A DNA stretch of 5,615 nucleotides from Alphaproteobacteria bacterium (GTDB taxonomy: Bacteria > Pseudomonadota > Alphaproteobacteria > Rickettsiales > SXRF01), in assembly GCA_019243895.1 (NCBI GenBank), contig JAFATP010000027.1:1-5615 (forward strand). Direction: 5' to 3'. Under the pieces are notes generated by a model that worked only from the letters and a program-made list of their open reading frames with translations, had not been told where the DNA came from and did not search any database. The position numbers were made by a program, and so were the translations under genes. This document shows positions 1 through 5,615 of the stretch, one piece after another (within the stretch, counting starts at the first letter, position 1; every line of letters begins with the position of its first letter).

Positions 1-1
1 G

Positions 2-481
2 ATGCCGGAAAATAAACCGGTGGAGCTTATTCCTACCCCTGCCGACACGGCTAAAACCGAGGCGAAGGCGGCGCCGGACCCGGAGCCGACAGCGGAACCC
101 CGGCCGGAAGCAAAGCCGCAGCAGCAAGCATCGGTGACGCCGCCGCCCATGGATAGCGGTCAATCTAAAATGCGCCTGCCGTTCGCCGCCAATGAAACCA
201 CGGTGCCTGCCGGCGCGCGTAGCCAGTTGAGCGGCTTGGCGGATCGCATGAAGAAAGATGACAGCCTGCGCGTTTCCGTGGTGGCGCACGCCTCCGGCAG
301 CAGCGACGAAATGAGCACGGCACGCCGCGTGTCGCTGGCGCGGGCCCTGGCCGTCCGGGCATATTTGATTGACCAGGGAGTGGATAATCTGCGCATCAAC
401 GTGCAGGCGGAAGGCAGCAAAGACGCGGGCGAACAGCCGGATCGCGTTGACCTTTTCCTGCTCACACCCGCTAAGGGATAA
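2..481 (+). CDS. OmpA-like domain protein, probably 5'-truncated by the window edge
   Basis: The reading frame is open from the first bases of the window to a TAA at 479-481. The ATG at 2 may be an internal methionine, so the true start is probably upstream. Residues 1-56 are a low-complexity Pro/Glu/Ala/Lys segment with a PPP at 47-49, likely a flexible spacer. Residues about 57-155 resemble an OmpA C-terminal (peptidoglycan-associated) domain: LPFAANETTVPAGARSQL, then VSVVAHASGSSDE, the well-kept helix ARRVSLARALAVRAYLIDQG (107-126), and RINVQAEG. The Asp usually found in the G-H-T-D loop is not seen (the loop reads AHASGSS), while the Arg of the SLARA helix is present. Some alphaproteobacterial OmpA-like proteins share this variant loop, so it need not mean loss of function. 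An envelope location is inferred. No signal peptide or anchor can be judged because the N-terminus is missing. Confidence 0.75.
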   Translation: MPENKPVELIPTPADTAKTEAKAAPDPEPTAEPRPEAKPQQQASVTPPPMDSGQSKMRLPFAANETTVPAGARSQLSGLADRMKKDDSLRVSVVAHASGSSDEMSTARRVSLARALAVRAYLIDQGVDNLRINVQAEGSKDAGEQPDRVDLFLLTPAKG

Positions 482-493
482 TGGAATTTTGTG

Positions 494-548
494 ATTAGTA
501 ACCGGAAGACGCAGCTTCTTTCCCGTTACCGGTTTTCCAATTACCAAT
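494..548. repeat. Imperfect palindrome filling the spacer before yebC
   Basis: The 75-bp gap between the OmpA-like gene and yebC holds nested complementary arms. ATTAGT at 494-499 faces ACCAAT at 543-548 with one mismatch. AACCGG at 500-505 faces CCGGTT at 529-534 exactly. A smaller AAG/CTT pair (506-508 with 515-517) lies inside. About 8 nt bulge on the 3' side. There is no run of T after the stem that would make it a convincing intrinsic terminator for the upstream gene. It could be a dispersed short palindromic element or a structured yebC leader; the sequence alone does not decide. Confidence 0.4.
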
Positions 549-556
549 AATTGCTT

Positions 557-1309
557 ATGGCCGGTCATTCCCAATTTAAAAATATCATGCACCGCAAGGG
601 CGCGCAGGATGCCAAGCGCGCCAAGCTTTTCACTAAAATAGGCCGCGAAATCATCGCCGCCTGCAAAACCGGCGTGCCGGACCCTTCCTCCAATTCCCGC
701 CTGCGGAGCGCCATTCAATGGGCACGCGAAGAGAACATGCCGCGAGACCGCATCGCAGGCGCCATCAAACGCGCCGCCGGCGATGGCGACAGCACGCAAT
801 ACGAGCCCATCCGCTATGAGGGCTACGGCCCGGGCGGGGTGGCGATGATCATCCAAGCCCTCACCGACAACCGCAACCGCACGGCAGGAGACGTACGCGC
901 GGCGTTTAATAAATTCGGCGGCGCGCTCGGCGAAACCGGCAGCGTCAGCTTCCAATTCAACCATATCGGGGTCATTCTTTACCCCCTGGCCGCCGCCACC
1001 GAGGAGAAAATGTTCGAGGCGGCGCTGGAAGCGGGCGCGGAAAATTGCGAGGTGAAAGACGGGCAGCATGCCGTTTTCTGCGGCACCGATGCTTTTTCCG
1101 GCGCGCGCGACGCTTTGGAAAAAGCATTCGGCCCTCCCGCCTCGGCCCGCATCGTCTGGCAGCCCAAGATTTCCGTTCCCATTGACGAAGAGCAGGCCGC
1201 CGCATTTTTGAAACTGGTGGATGCCTTGGAAGACCAGGACGACGTGCAGGAGGTGTTCACCAACGCCGAAATACCGGACGCCGTGCTGCACCGCCTAAGC
1301 GCGGCGTGA
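557..1309 (+). CDS. yebC: YebC/TACO1 family protein
   Basis: The 250-residue product starts with the family hallmark MAGHSQFKNIMHRKGAQDAK. I therefore place the start at the ATG at 557 rather than at the in-frame TTG at 551. Other conserved stretches are the R-x-A-I-x-x-A-R-x-E-N-M-P helix (50-62), IRYEGYGPGGVA (85-96), ALTDNRNRTA (101-110) and FGGALGETGSVSF (120-132). Length is normal for the family. YebC proteins were long annotated as transcriptional regulators; bacterial and mitochondrial (TACO1) members are now linked to relieving ribosome stalling on proline-rich sequences in the cytoplasm. No Shine-Dalgarno sequence is visible before the start. The stop overlaps the ruvC start (GTGA), implying translational coupling. 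Linkage of yebC to ruvC is common in proteobacteria. Family assignment is very sure; molecular role is from family knowledge. Confidence 0.97.
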   Translation: MAGHSQFKNIMHRKGAQDAKRAKLFTKIGREIIAACKTGVPDPSSNSRLRSAIQWAREENMPRDRIAGAIKRAAGDGDSTQYEPIRYEGYGPGGVAMIIQALTDNRNRTAGDVRAAFNKFGGALGETGSVSFQFNHIGVILYPLAAATEEKMFEAALEAGAENCEVKDGQHAVFCGTDAFSGARDALEKAFGPPASARIVWQPKISVPIDEEQAAAFLKLVDALEDQDDVQEVFTNAEIPDAVLHRLSAA

Positions 1310-1779
1310 CCCGCATTCTGGGCATAGACCCGGGATTACAGCGCACCGGATGGGGAGTGGTGACGGCGGTCGGGCCGCAGCTTTCTTTCGTGGCGGGCGG
1401 CATCATCGCCACGCGGGCGGACCTGCCGCTGGCAACACGGCTTCACCATTTGCATTGCGGCTTAATGGAAATAGCCGAAGCCCACACGCCGGAAGTGGCG
1501 GCCGTGGAGGAAACCTTCGTCAACATGAACAGCGCCTCCTCCCTGAAACTGGCGCAGGCGCGCGGAGCCATGCTGCTCTCGCTTTCGCTCTCGGCGCTGC
1601 CGGTGCACGCCTATGCCGCCAATCTTATCAAAAAATCGGTGGTCGGCACCGGCCATGCCGGCAAAGACCAGGTGGAGGTGATGGTGCGCCTGCTGCTGCC
1701 CGGCTGCAAGGCGCTGCCGCCGGATGCGATGGATGCGCTGGCCGTGGCCATCACCCATGCGCATCACAAGCAAAGTTGA
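1306..1779 (+). CDS. ruvC: Crossover junction endodeoxyribonuclease RuvC
   Basis: RuvC is the dimeric Mg-dependent nuclease that cuts Holliday junctions symmetrically, working with RuvAB. The GTG start at 1306 overlaps the yebC stop by 4 bp and begins MTRILGIDPGLQRTGWGVV, the canonical RuvC N-terminus. Aligning by motif with the E. coli enzyme, the four acidic catalytic residues appear as D8 (GIDPG), E68 (VEETF), D140 and D143 (PPDAMDALAVAITHAHH). All are present, so the enzyme should be active. The product is only 157 residues and stops shortly after the last catalytic helix; many RuvC proteins, such as the 173-residue E. coli one, carry a longer tail. The final codon and the TGA stop lie inside the heptamer repeat that starts at 1775, suggesting that the repeat trimmed the C-terminus. 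Confidence 0.96.
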   Translation: MTRILGIDPGLQRTGWGVVTAVGPQLSFVAGGIIATRADLPLATRLHHLHCGLMEIAEAHTPEVAAVEETFVNMNSASSLKLAQARGAMLLSLSLSALPVHAYAANLIKKSVVGTGHAGKDQVEVMVRLLLPGCKALPPDAMDALAVAITHAHHKQS

Positions 1780-1840
1780 TGGTTGATGGTTGAGGGTTGA
1801 GGGGTTATCGTACTCTCAACTTTATCCATTAACTTTTAAC
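1775..1840. repeat. Heptamer tandem repeat with degenerate inverted copy (imperfect hairpin) between ruvC and ruvA
   Basis: Positions 1775-1801 contain almost four copies of a 7-bp unit, GGTTGAT or GGTTGAG, the first lacking one base. Positions 1815-1840 are a degenerate inverted version. GTTGAG at 1796-1801 pairs exactly with CTCAAC at 1815-1820. GTTGATGG at 1782-1789 pairs with CCATTAAC at 1826-1833 with one G-U. GTTGA at 1775-1779 can pair with TTAAC at 1836-1840, including a G-U. The loop is about 13 nt. A TTTT follows at 1841-1844, only three bases before the ruvA ATG, so a terminator function would be oddly placed. I read it as a short palindromic repeat element; whether it is dispersed in the genome cannot be seen here. 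Confidence 0.6.
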
Positions 1841-1847
1841 TTTTCCC

Positions 1848-2465
1848 ATGATCGGCAAGCTCAAAGGCAGGGTAGACAGCAGCGGGGATGAACTCGTGGT
1901 GATCGACGTCGGCGGCGTCGGCTATGAGGTGTTCTGTTCCGCCCGCACGCGCGGGCAGCTTGCACCCGGCGAGGCGGCGGAGCTGATCATCGAAACGCAT
2001 GTGCGCGAAGACCACATCCATCTGTATGGTTTCCTCCAGGGCGCCGAGCGCGAATGGTTCCGCCTGCTCACCTCGGTGCAGCGTGTCGGCGCCAAAATGG
2101 CGCTGGCCATCCTGAGCGCTTATGCGCCCGCCCAGCTCGCGCAGGCGATTCTTGCCAAGGATACCATCGCCTTCAGCCGCATCTCCGGCATCGGGCCGAA
2201 GCTGGCCGAGCGCATCGTGGCGGAGCTGAAGGACAAAGCGGCAAGTAACACGTGGCACATGCCAAGCAAGCAGGAAAAATCCTCCGCCGCTCATCACTCA
2301 GCCCCCGCCGCCCGCCACCTGGATGAAGCCGTTTCCGCCCTGATGCATCTCGGCTACAGCCGCAGCGAGGCCTATGCCGCAGCCAGCCAGGCGCTGCGCC
2401 GCGAGGGCGATCAGGCGCCACTGGATGCGCTGATCCGCCTAAGCCTGAAGGAAATGGCGGGCTGA
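1848..2465 (+). CDS. ruvA: Holliday junction DNA helicase subunit RuvA
   Basis: RuvA forms tetramers that bind and hold Holliday junctions open and load the RuvB motors. The 205-residue product has the three expected domains. The N-terminal OB-fold runs from MIGKLKGRV to about residue 62, with the acidic-pin pair E54-D55 in [10 protein letters not shown]. The middle domain has two helix-hairpin-helix motifs ([13 protein letters not shown], 77-89, and [16 protein letters not shown], 112-127). After a Ser/Ala/His-rich linker (about 135-156), the C-terminal RuvB-binding three-helix domain spans about 157-205 ([18 protein letters not shown]). The ATG at 1848 fits the family N-terminus exactly, yet no Shine-Dalgarno sequence precedes it because the palindromic repeat reaches almost to the start. 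ruvB follows after 2 bp, so the two are surely co-expressed. Confidence 0.97.
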   Translation: MIGKLKGRVDSSGDELVVIDVGGVGYEVFCSARTRGQLAPGEAAELIIETHVREDHIHLYGFLQGAEREWFRLLTSVQRVGAKMALAILSAYAPAQLAQAILAKDTIAFSRISGIGPKLAERIVAELKDKAASNTWHMPSKQEKSSAAHHSAPAARHLDEAVSALMHLGYSRSEAYAAASQALRREGDQAPLDALIRLSLKEMAG

Positions 2466-2467
2466 TC

Positions 2468-3508
<1,041 letters not shown>

Positions 3509-3510
3509 AA

Positions 3511-3912
3511 ATGCCCCATCATCTTTCCTGCCGCGTCTATTACGAGGATACGGATGTGGGCGGCGTGGTGTACTACGCTAATTATTTCAAATTCGCCGAG
3601 CGCGCCCGCACCGAGGGCCTGCGCGCGGCAGGCATCATGCAGTCGCTGTTGCTGGCGGAGCACGGCCTCGCCTTCGCGGTGCGGCAGGTGGAGGCGGAGT
3701 TCATAAAGCCCGCCCGGCTGGATGACCTCTTGACAATCGCAACCGATTTGCGGGATATAGGCAAAGCCAGCGTCACCATGCATCAAACCATCGCGCGCGG
3801 CGCCGAGCTCCTTGTGCAGTTTAATGTCCGCCTCGCGGCCGTGAACGCCAAGTTCCGGCCCGTGCGCATTCCGGTGTTTGTGCGTGCCGCGCTGCAGGCT
3901 GCGTTTCCATAA
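3511..3912 (+). CDS. ybgC: Tol-Pal-associated acyl-CoA thioesterase YbgC
   Basis: This is a hotdog-fold thioesterase of the 4HBT family, the usual first gene of tol-pal operons. The diagnostic motif VYYEDTDVGGVVYYANYF occupies residues 9-26; the likely catalytic Asp is D15, equivalent to D18 in E. coli YbgC. The following helix FAERARTEGLRAAGI (28-42) and the strand region FAVRQVEAEFIKPARLDDLL are also typical. At 133 residues it has the family length. Members hydrolyse acyl-CoA thioesters in the cytoplasm at the inner membrane and have been linked to phospholipid metabolism; the physiological substrate is not certain. It starts 2 bp after ruvB and ends 11 bp before tolQ. Context strongly favours YbgC over other 4HBT thioesterases. 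Confidence 0.95.
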   Translation: MPHHLSCRVYYEDTDVGGVVYYANYFKFAERARTEGLRAAGIMQSLLLAEHGLAFAVRQVEAEFIKPARLDDLLTIATDLRDIGKASVTMHQTIARGAELLVQFNVRLAAVNAKFRPVRIPVFVRAALQAAFP

Positions 3913-3923
3913 TTTCGGTAGGG

Positions 3924-4715
3924 ATGATGTCTTTTTTGAACTGGATAATCAACGATGCCGCTGCCGCCGTCTCCACCGCGGTGGATCCCGTGCAGGCCAC
4001 CACGCTTGCCGGCAGCGCCGCGCCGGGCTCGGACCTTTCGATGATCGGCCTGTTTTTTCAGGCTGATTGGATTGTCAAACTCGTGATCGTCATCTTGGTC
4101 CTGGCGTCGCTGTGGAGCTGGGCCATCATCTTTGAGAAATGGCTGATGGTCAAAACGGTGCGCGCGCGCTCCAAGGCATTTGAGAATGAATTCTGGGCCA
4201 GTGACGCGCTGGACAAGCTGAACGAGCGCGTTAAGAAGCGTGTCAATCACCCCATGGCGGTGATGTTTACGGCAGCGATGGAAGAGTGGTTCCGCTCCAA
4301 ATCGGCGCCGGGATTCAGCCTGCAATCCAGCGCATCGCGCAATTTCGCCAACATCCGCGAGCGCATCATGCAGATCATGCAGGTGGCCAGCAACCGCGAG
4401 CTTGAAAAGCTGGAAAACGGCATCTCATTCCTGGCCGCCACCAGTTCCTCCGCCCCTTTCATTGGCCTGTTCGGCACCGTCATCGGCATCATGAACAGTT
4501 TCCATGCCATCGGGCTTTCTAAAAACACGTCGCTGGCCGCCGTGGCGCCGGGCATCGCCGAAGCACTGTTCGCCACCGCCGTGGGGCTTCTCACCGCCAT
4601 TCCCGCCTATATCGCCTATCATAAATTCACGCGCGACATCGGCCACATCTCCGGGCGGCTGGATGATTTCGCCATGGAGTTCAGCACTATCCTCTCCCGC
4701 CAGGTGGAAGGATAG
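3924..4715 (+). CDS. tolQ: Tol-Pal proton channel subunit TolQ
   Basis: TolQ is the inner-membrane stator which, with TolR, forms the proton channel that energises TolA. The 263-residue product shows three membrane segments: about 49-70 (IVKLVIVILVLASLWSWAII), about 168-195 and about 204-233. The conserved channel regions are APFIGLFGTVIGIMNSF (177-193) and IAEALFATAVGLLTAIPAYI (211-230), including T185 and T218, which match the conserved polar threonines of TolQ/ExbB. The cytoplasmic loop lies between the first two segments. ExbB is the main alternative, but the ybgC and tolR/tolA context settles TolQ. Starts at 3924 or 3927 (tandem ATGs) both fit; GGTAGGG at 3917-3923 is purine-rich but very close to them. 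Either gives roughly 34 residues more at the N-terminus than E. coli TolQ, whose start aligns near residue 35. M40 at 4041 is a shorter candidate. Confidence 0.95.
   Translation: MMSFLNWIINDAAAAVSTAVDPVQATTLAGSAAPGSDLSMIGLFFQADWIVKLVIVILVLASLWSWAIIFEKWLMVKTVRARSKAFENEFWASDALDKLNERVKKRVNHPMAVMFTAAMEEWFRSKSAPGFSLQSSASRNFANIRERIMQIMQVASNRELEKLENGISFLAATSSSAPFIGLFGTVIGIMNSFHAIGLSKNTSLAAVAPGIAEALFATAVGLLTAIPAYIAYHKFTRDIGHISGRLDDFAMEFSTILSRQVEG
4706..4711 (+). promoter_or_regulatory. Shine-Dalgarno sequence of tolR
   Basis: GGAAGG lies 7 nt before the tolR ATG at 4719 and overlaps the last codons of tolQ. It is the clearest ribosome-binding site in the window and contrasts with yebC and ruvA, which have none visible. 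Confidence 0.7.
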
Positions 4716-4718
4716 CCG

Positions 4719-5162
4719 ATGGCGCTTAACTCAAAACCCTCCGAACGCAGCCGCCATTTGGGAGCCGCCAGCGCTGAAATCAACGTCACGCCGTTCGTGG
4801 ACGTGATGCTGGTGCTGCTGGTGATCTTCATGGTCACCGCGCCGCTGATGACCGCGGGCGTCAATGTGGATTTGCCGAAGGCCGATGCGCGGGCGCTGCC
4901 CGGCAATGACGAGCCGCTCTCGCTCTCAATCGCCTCCAACGGCAAGATTTACCTCCAGAAAACCGAGATCGGCATTAAGGATTTGCAGGCGCGCTTGGGC
5001 GCCATTGCCGGGCAGAAGCGCGATACGCGCATTTTCGTGCGCGGCGACAAATCGGTGGATTACGGACGCATCATGCAGGTGGTGGGTGAAGTGAACGCCG
5101 CCGGCTTCAATAAGGTCTCCCTGGTGACGGAAACGCCGCCCTCCGCCCCGAAAGACAAGTAA
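4719..5162 (+). CDS. tolR: Tol-Pal system protein TolR
   Basis: TolR is the single-pass partner of TolQ (ExbD/TolR family) and carries the proton-responsive Asp. The 147 residues comprise a short cytoplasmic N-terminus, the signature INVTPFVDVMLVLLVIFMVT (21-40) with the key D28 (equivalent to E. coli D23) in the transmembrane helix, and a periplasmic domain from about residue 48. The latter includes VDLPKADA, a KIYLQ strand, and RIFVRGDKSVDYGRIMQVVG (104-123), typical of this family. A good Shine-Dalgarno sequence, GGAAGG at 4706-4711, lies 7 nt before the ATG and inside the end of tolQ. The gap to tolQ is 3 bp, consistent with co-translation of the complex subunits. The short Pro/Lys tail (TPPSAPKDK) is unremarkable. 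Confidence 0.96.
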   Translation: MALNSKPSERSRHLGAASAEINVTPFVDVMLVLLVIFMVTAPLMTAGVNVDLPKADARALPGNDEPLSLSIASNGKIYLQKTEIGIKDLQARLGAIAGQKRDTRIFVRGDKSVDYGRIMQVVGEVNAAGFNKVSLVTETPPSAPKDK

Positions 5163-5238
5163 TGCAACCCGCCACGCGTGAGGCGAAAGCACACCGGCGC
5201 CTGTACAATGAAACTAAACACGGCGGAAACTGAGCGGC
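5163..5238. other. tolR-tolA spacer
   Basis: This 76-bp gap is longer than the 2-11 bp gaps among ruvA to tolR. It holds an 8-bp perfect palindrome CACGCGTG at 5173-5180, flanked by GCC and AGGC. It also holds a possible 15-codon reading frame from the ATG at 5208 to a TAA ending at 5255, which overlaps the tolA start. I see no terminator with a T-run and no convincing promoter. GGCGGA at 5222-5227 is a weak, distant candidate ribosome-binding site for tolA. Confidence 0.4.
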
Positions 5239-5615
5239 ATGCGTCAGGAGCGTAAAAAGGGGCTGACGTACTCCAGCGTTATGCACGGGGTGATCATATT
5301 CCTCATGCTGGTCGGCCTGCCTTCCCTTTTCATTACGCGCACTGAGCCGGAGCCGATGGCCATCACCGTGGACATCGTTCCCATCGCCCCGATCACCAAC
5401 ATCAAGCCTTCCGAGGAACCGCCGCTGCCGAAGCCGAAGGAGGAAGAGAAAAAACCGGAGGCAGTGAAGCCAACCCCTCCCACCAAGACCGAGCAGGCGC
5501 AGCCCACGCCGCCCGCACCGCCGGAGCCGAAGGAAAAGCCGGAGCCCAAGCCGGTGGAAAAACCCAAGGAGCCGGAGCCCAAGCCTAAGCCGGAGGAAAA
5601 AAAGCAAACCAAAAC
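5239..5615 (+). CDS. tolA: TolA/TonB-like energy transducer, 5' part only (tolA)
   Basis: An open frame starts at the ATG at 5239 and runs off the window end with no stop (125 complete codons). An in-frame TAA at 5215 excludes a much longer N-terminus. The basic start MRQERKKG is followed by one membrane segment, about residues 10-32 (YSSVMHGVIIFLMLVGLPSL). This segment holds S12 and H16, the SxxxH pair conserved in the TolA transmembrane helix (S18/H22 in E. coli), which contacts TolQR. After a short region (TVDIVPIAP), residues from about 56 are an extended Pro/Lys/Glu-rich spacer expected to span the periplasm. This spacer looks more like TonB than the Ala-rich coiled coil of E. coli TolA, but position directly after tolQR makes TolA the better call. 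A 15-bp direct repeat (5538-5552 and 5571-5585) lies in the spacer. The C-terminal domain is outside the window. Confidence 0.88.
   Translation, partial: MRQERKKGLTYSSVMHGVIIFLMLVGLPSLFITRTEPEPMAITVDIVPIAPITNIKPSEEPPLPKPKEEEKKPEAVKPTPPTKTEQAQPTPPAPPEPKEKPEPKPVEKPKEPEPKPKPEEKKQTK

Noticed and set aside
526..553. Possible promoter before yebC (TTACCG and TAATTG)
   Set aside because: Both boxes are poor and transcription would start at or past the ATG.
551..556. TTG at 551 as the yebC start
   Set aside because: The family N-terminus MAGHSQFKN begins exactly at the ATG at 557, and the two extra residues have no support.
1350..1793. 147-codon plus-strand frame inside ruvC in another frame
   Set aside because: Gly/Ala/Arg-rich shadow of ruvC; the correct frame has all four catalytic acids.
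1797..1826. Possible promoter inside the ruvC-ruvA repeat (TTGAGG as -35, CTTTAT or TTTATC as -10)
   Set aside because: The -10 box matches only about three of six positions and the TTGAGG is simply a repeat unit.
1775..1840. CRISPR array
   Set aside because: The 7-bp units are adjacent without spacers, and there are no cas genes.
1775..1847. Rho-independent terminator between ruvC and ruvA
   Set aside because: The stem is imperfect and A/T- and G-U-rich with a large loop, and the short T-run abuts the ruvA start, within genes expected to be co-expressed.
1836..2297. 153-codon minus-strand reading frame opposite ruvA
   Set aside because: ruvA is certain from its motifs; the antisense frame is a typical high-GC shadow without recognisable features.
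5107..5607. Long minus-strand reading frames opposite tolA (Leu/Arg/Gly-rich and Ser/Gly-rich)
   Set aside because: Their composition is the mirror of the Pro/Lys/Glu codons of tolA; they lack any family signature and cross the start of a recognised gene.

Overview
This is a GC-rich, fully co-directional (+ strand) stretch of a bacterial chromosome. The gene order yebC-ruvC-ruvA-ruvB-ybgC-tolQ-tolR-tolA is typical of Alphaproteobacteria, and the protein sequences (for example the YebC, TolQ and OmpA-like regions) fit that class. I cannot place it to genus from sequence alone. The coding part is conserved chromosomal backbone rather than an accessory island: I see no transposase, integrase, tRNA, rRNA, CRISPR array or phage gene.

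Layout: 1-481 is the 3' part of a Pro/Glu/Ala-rich protein ending in an OmpA-like domain. A 75-bp spacer (482-556) holds an imperfect palindrome. yebC (557-1309) overlaps ruvC (1306-1779) by 4 bp at a GTGA junction. A 68-bp spacer (1780-1847) is filled by a heptamer tandem repeat whose copies fold against a degenerate inverted copy, and the repeat begins inside the end of ruvC. ruvA (1848-2465), ruvB (2468-3508), ybgC (3511-3912), tolQ (3924-4715) and tolR (4719-5162) follow with gaps of 2, 2, 11 and 3 bp, an operon-like arrangement. A 76-bp gap precedes tolA, whose start is at 5239 and which runs off the window end at 5615.

Functionally there are three blocks. YebC belongs to a family linked to translation of difficult (proline-rich) stretches. 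RuvA, RuvB and RuvC are the Holliday-junction branch-migration motor and resolvase. YbgC, TolQ, TolR and TolA are the start of the Tol-Pal envelope operon, which uses the proton-motive force to support outer-membrane constriction and integrity; tolB and pal would be expected just beyond the right edge. The OmpA-like protein at the left edge is also probably an envelope protein.

I found no previously undescribed system. The features most worth a second look are the two non-coding spacers. Both are palindromic, look A/T-richer than the genes, and run up to the start codons of yebC and ruvA, leaving no visible Shine-Dalgarno sequence. The second one also seems to supply the stop codon of an unusually short RuvC.
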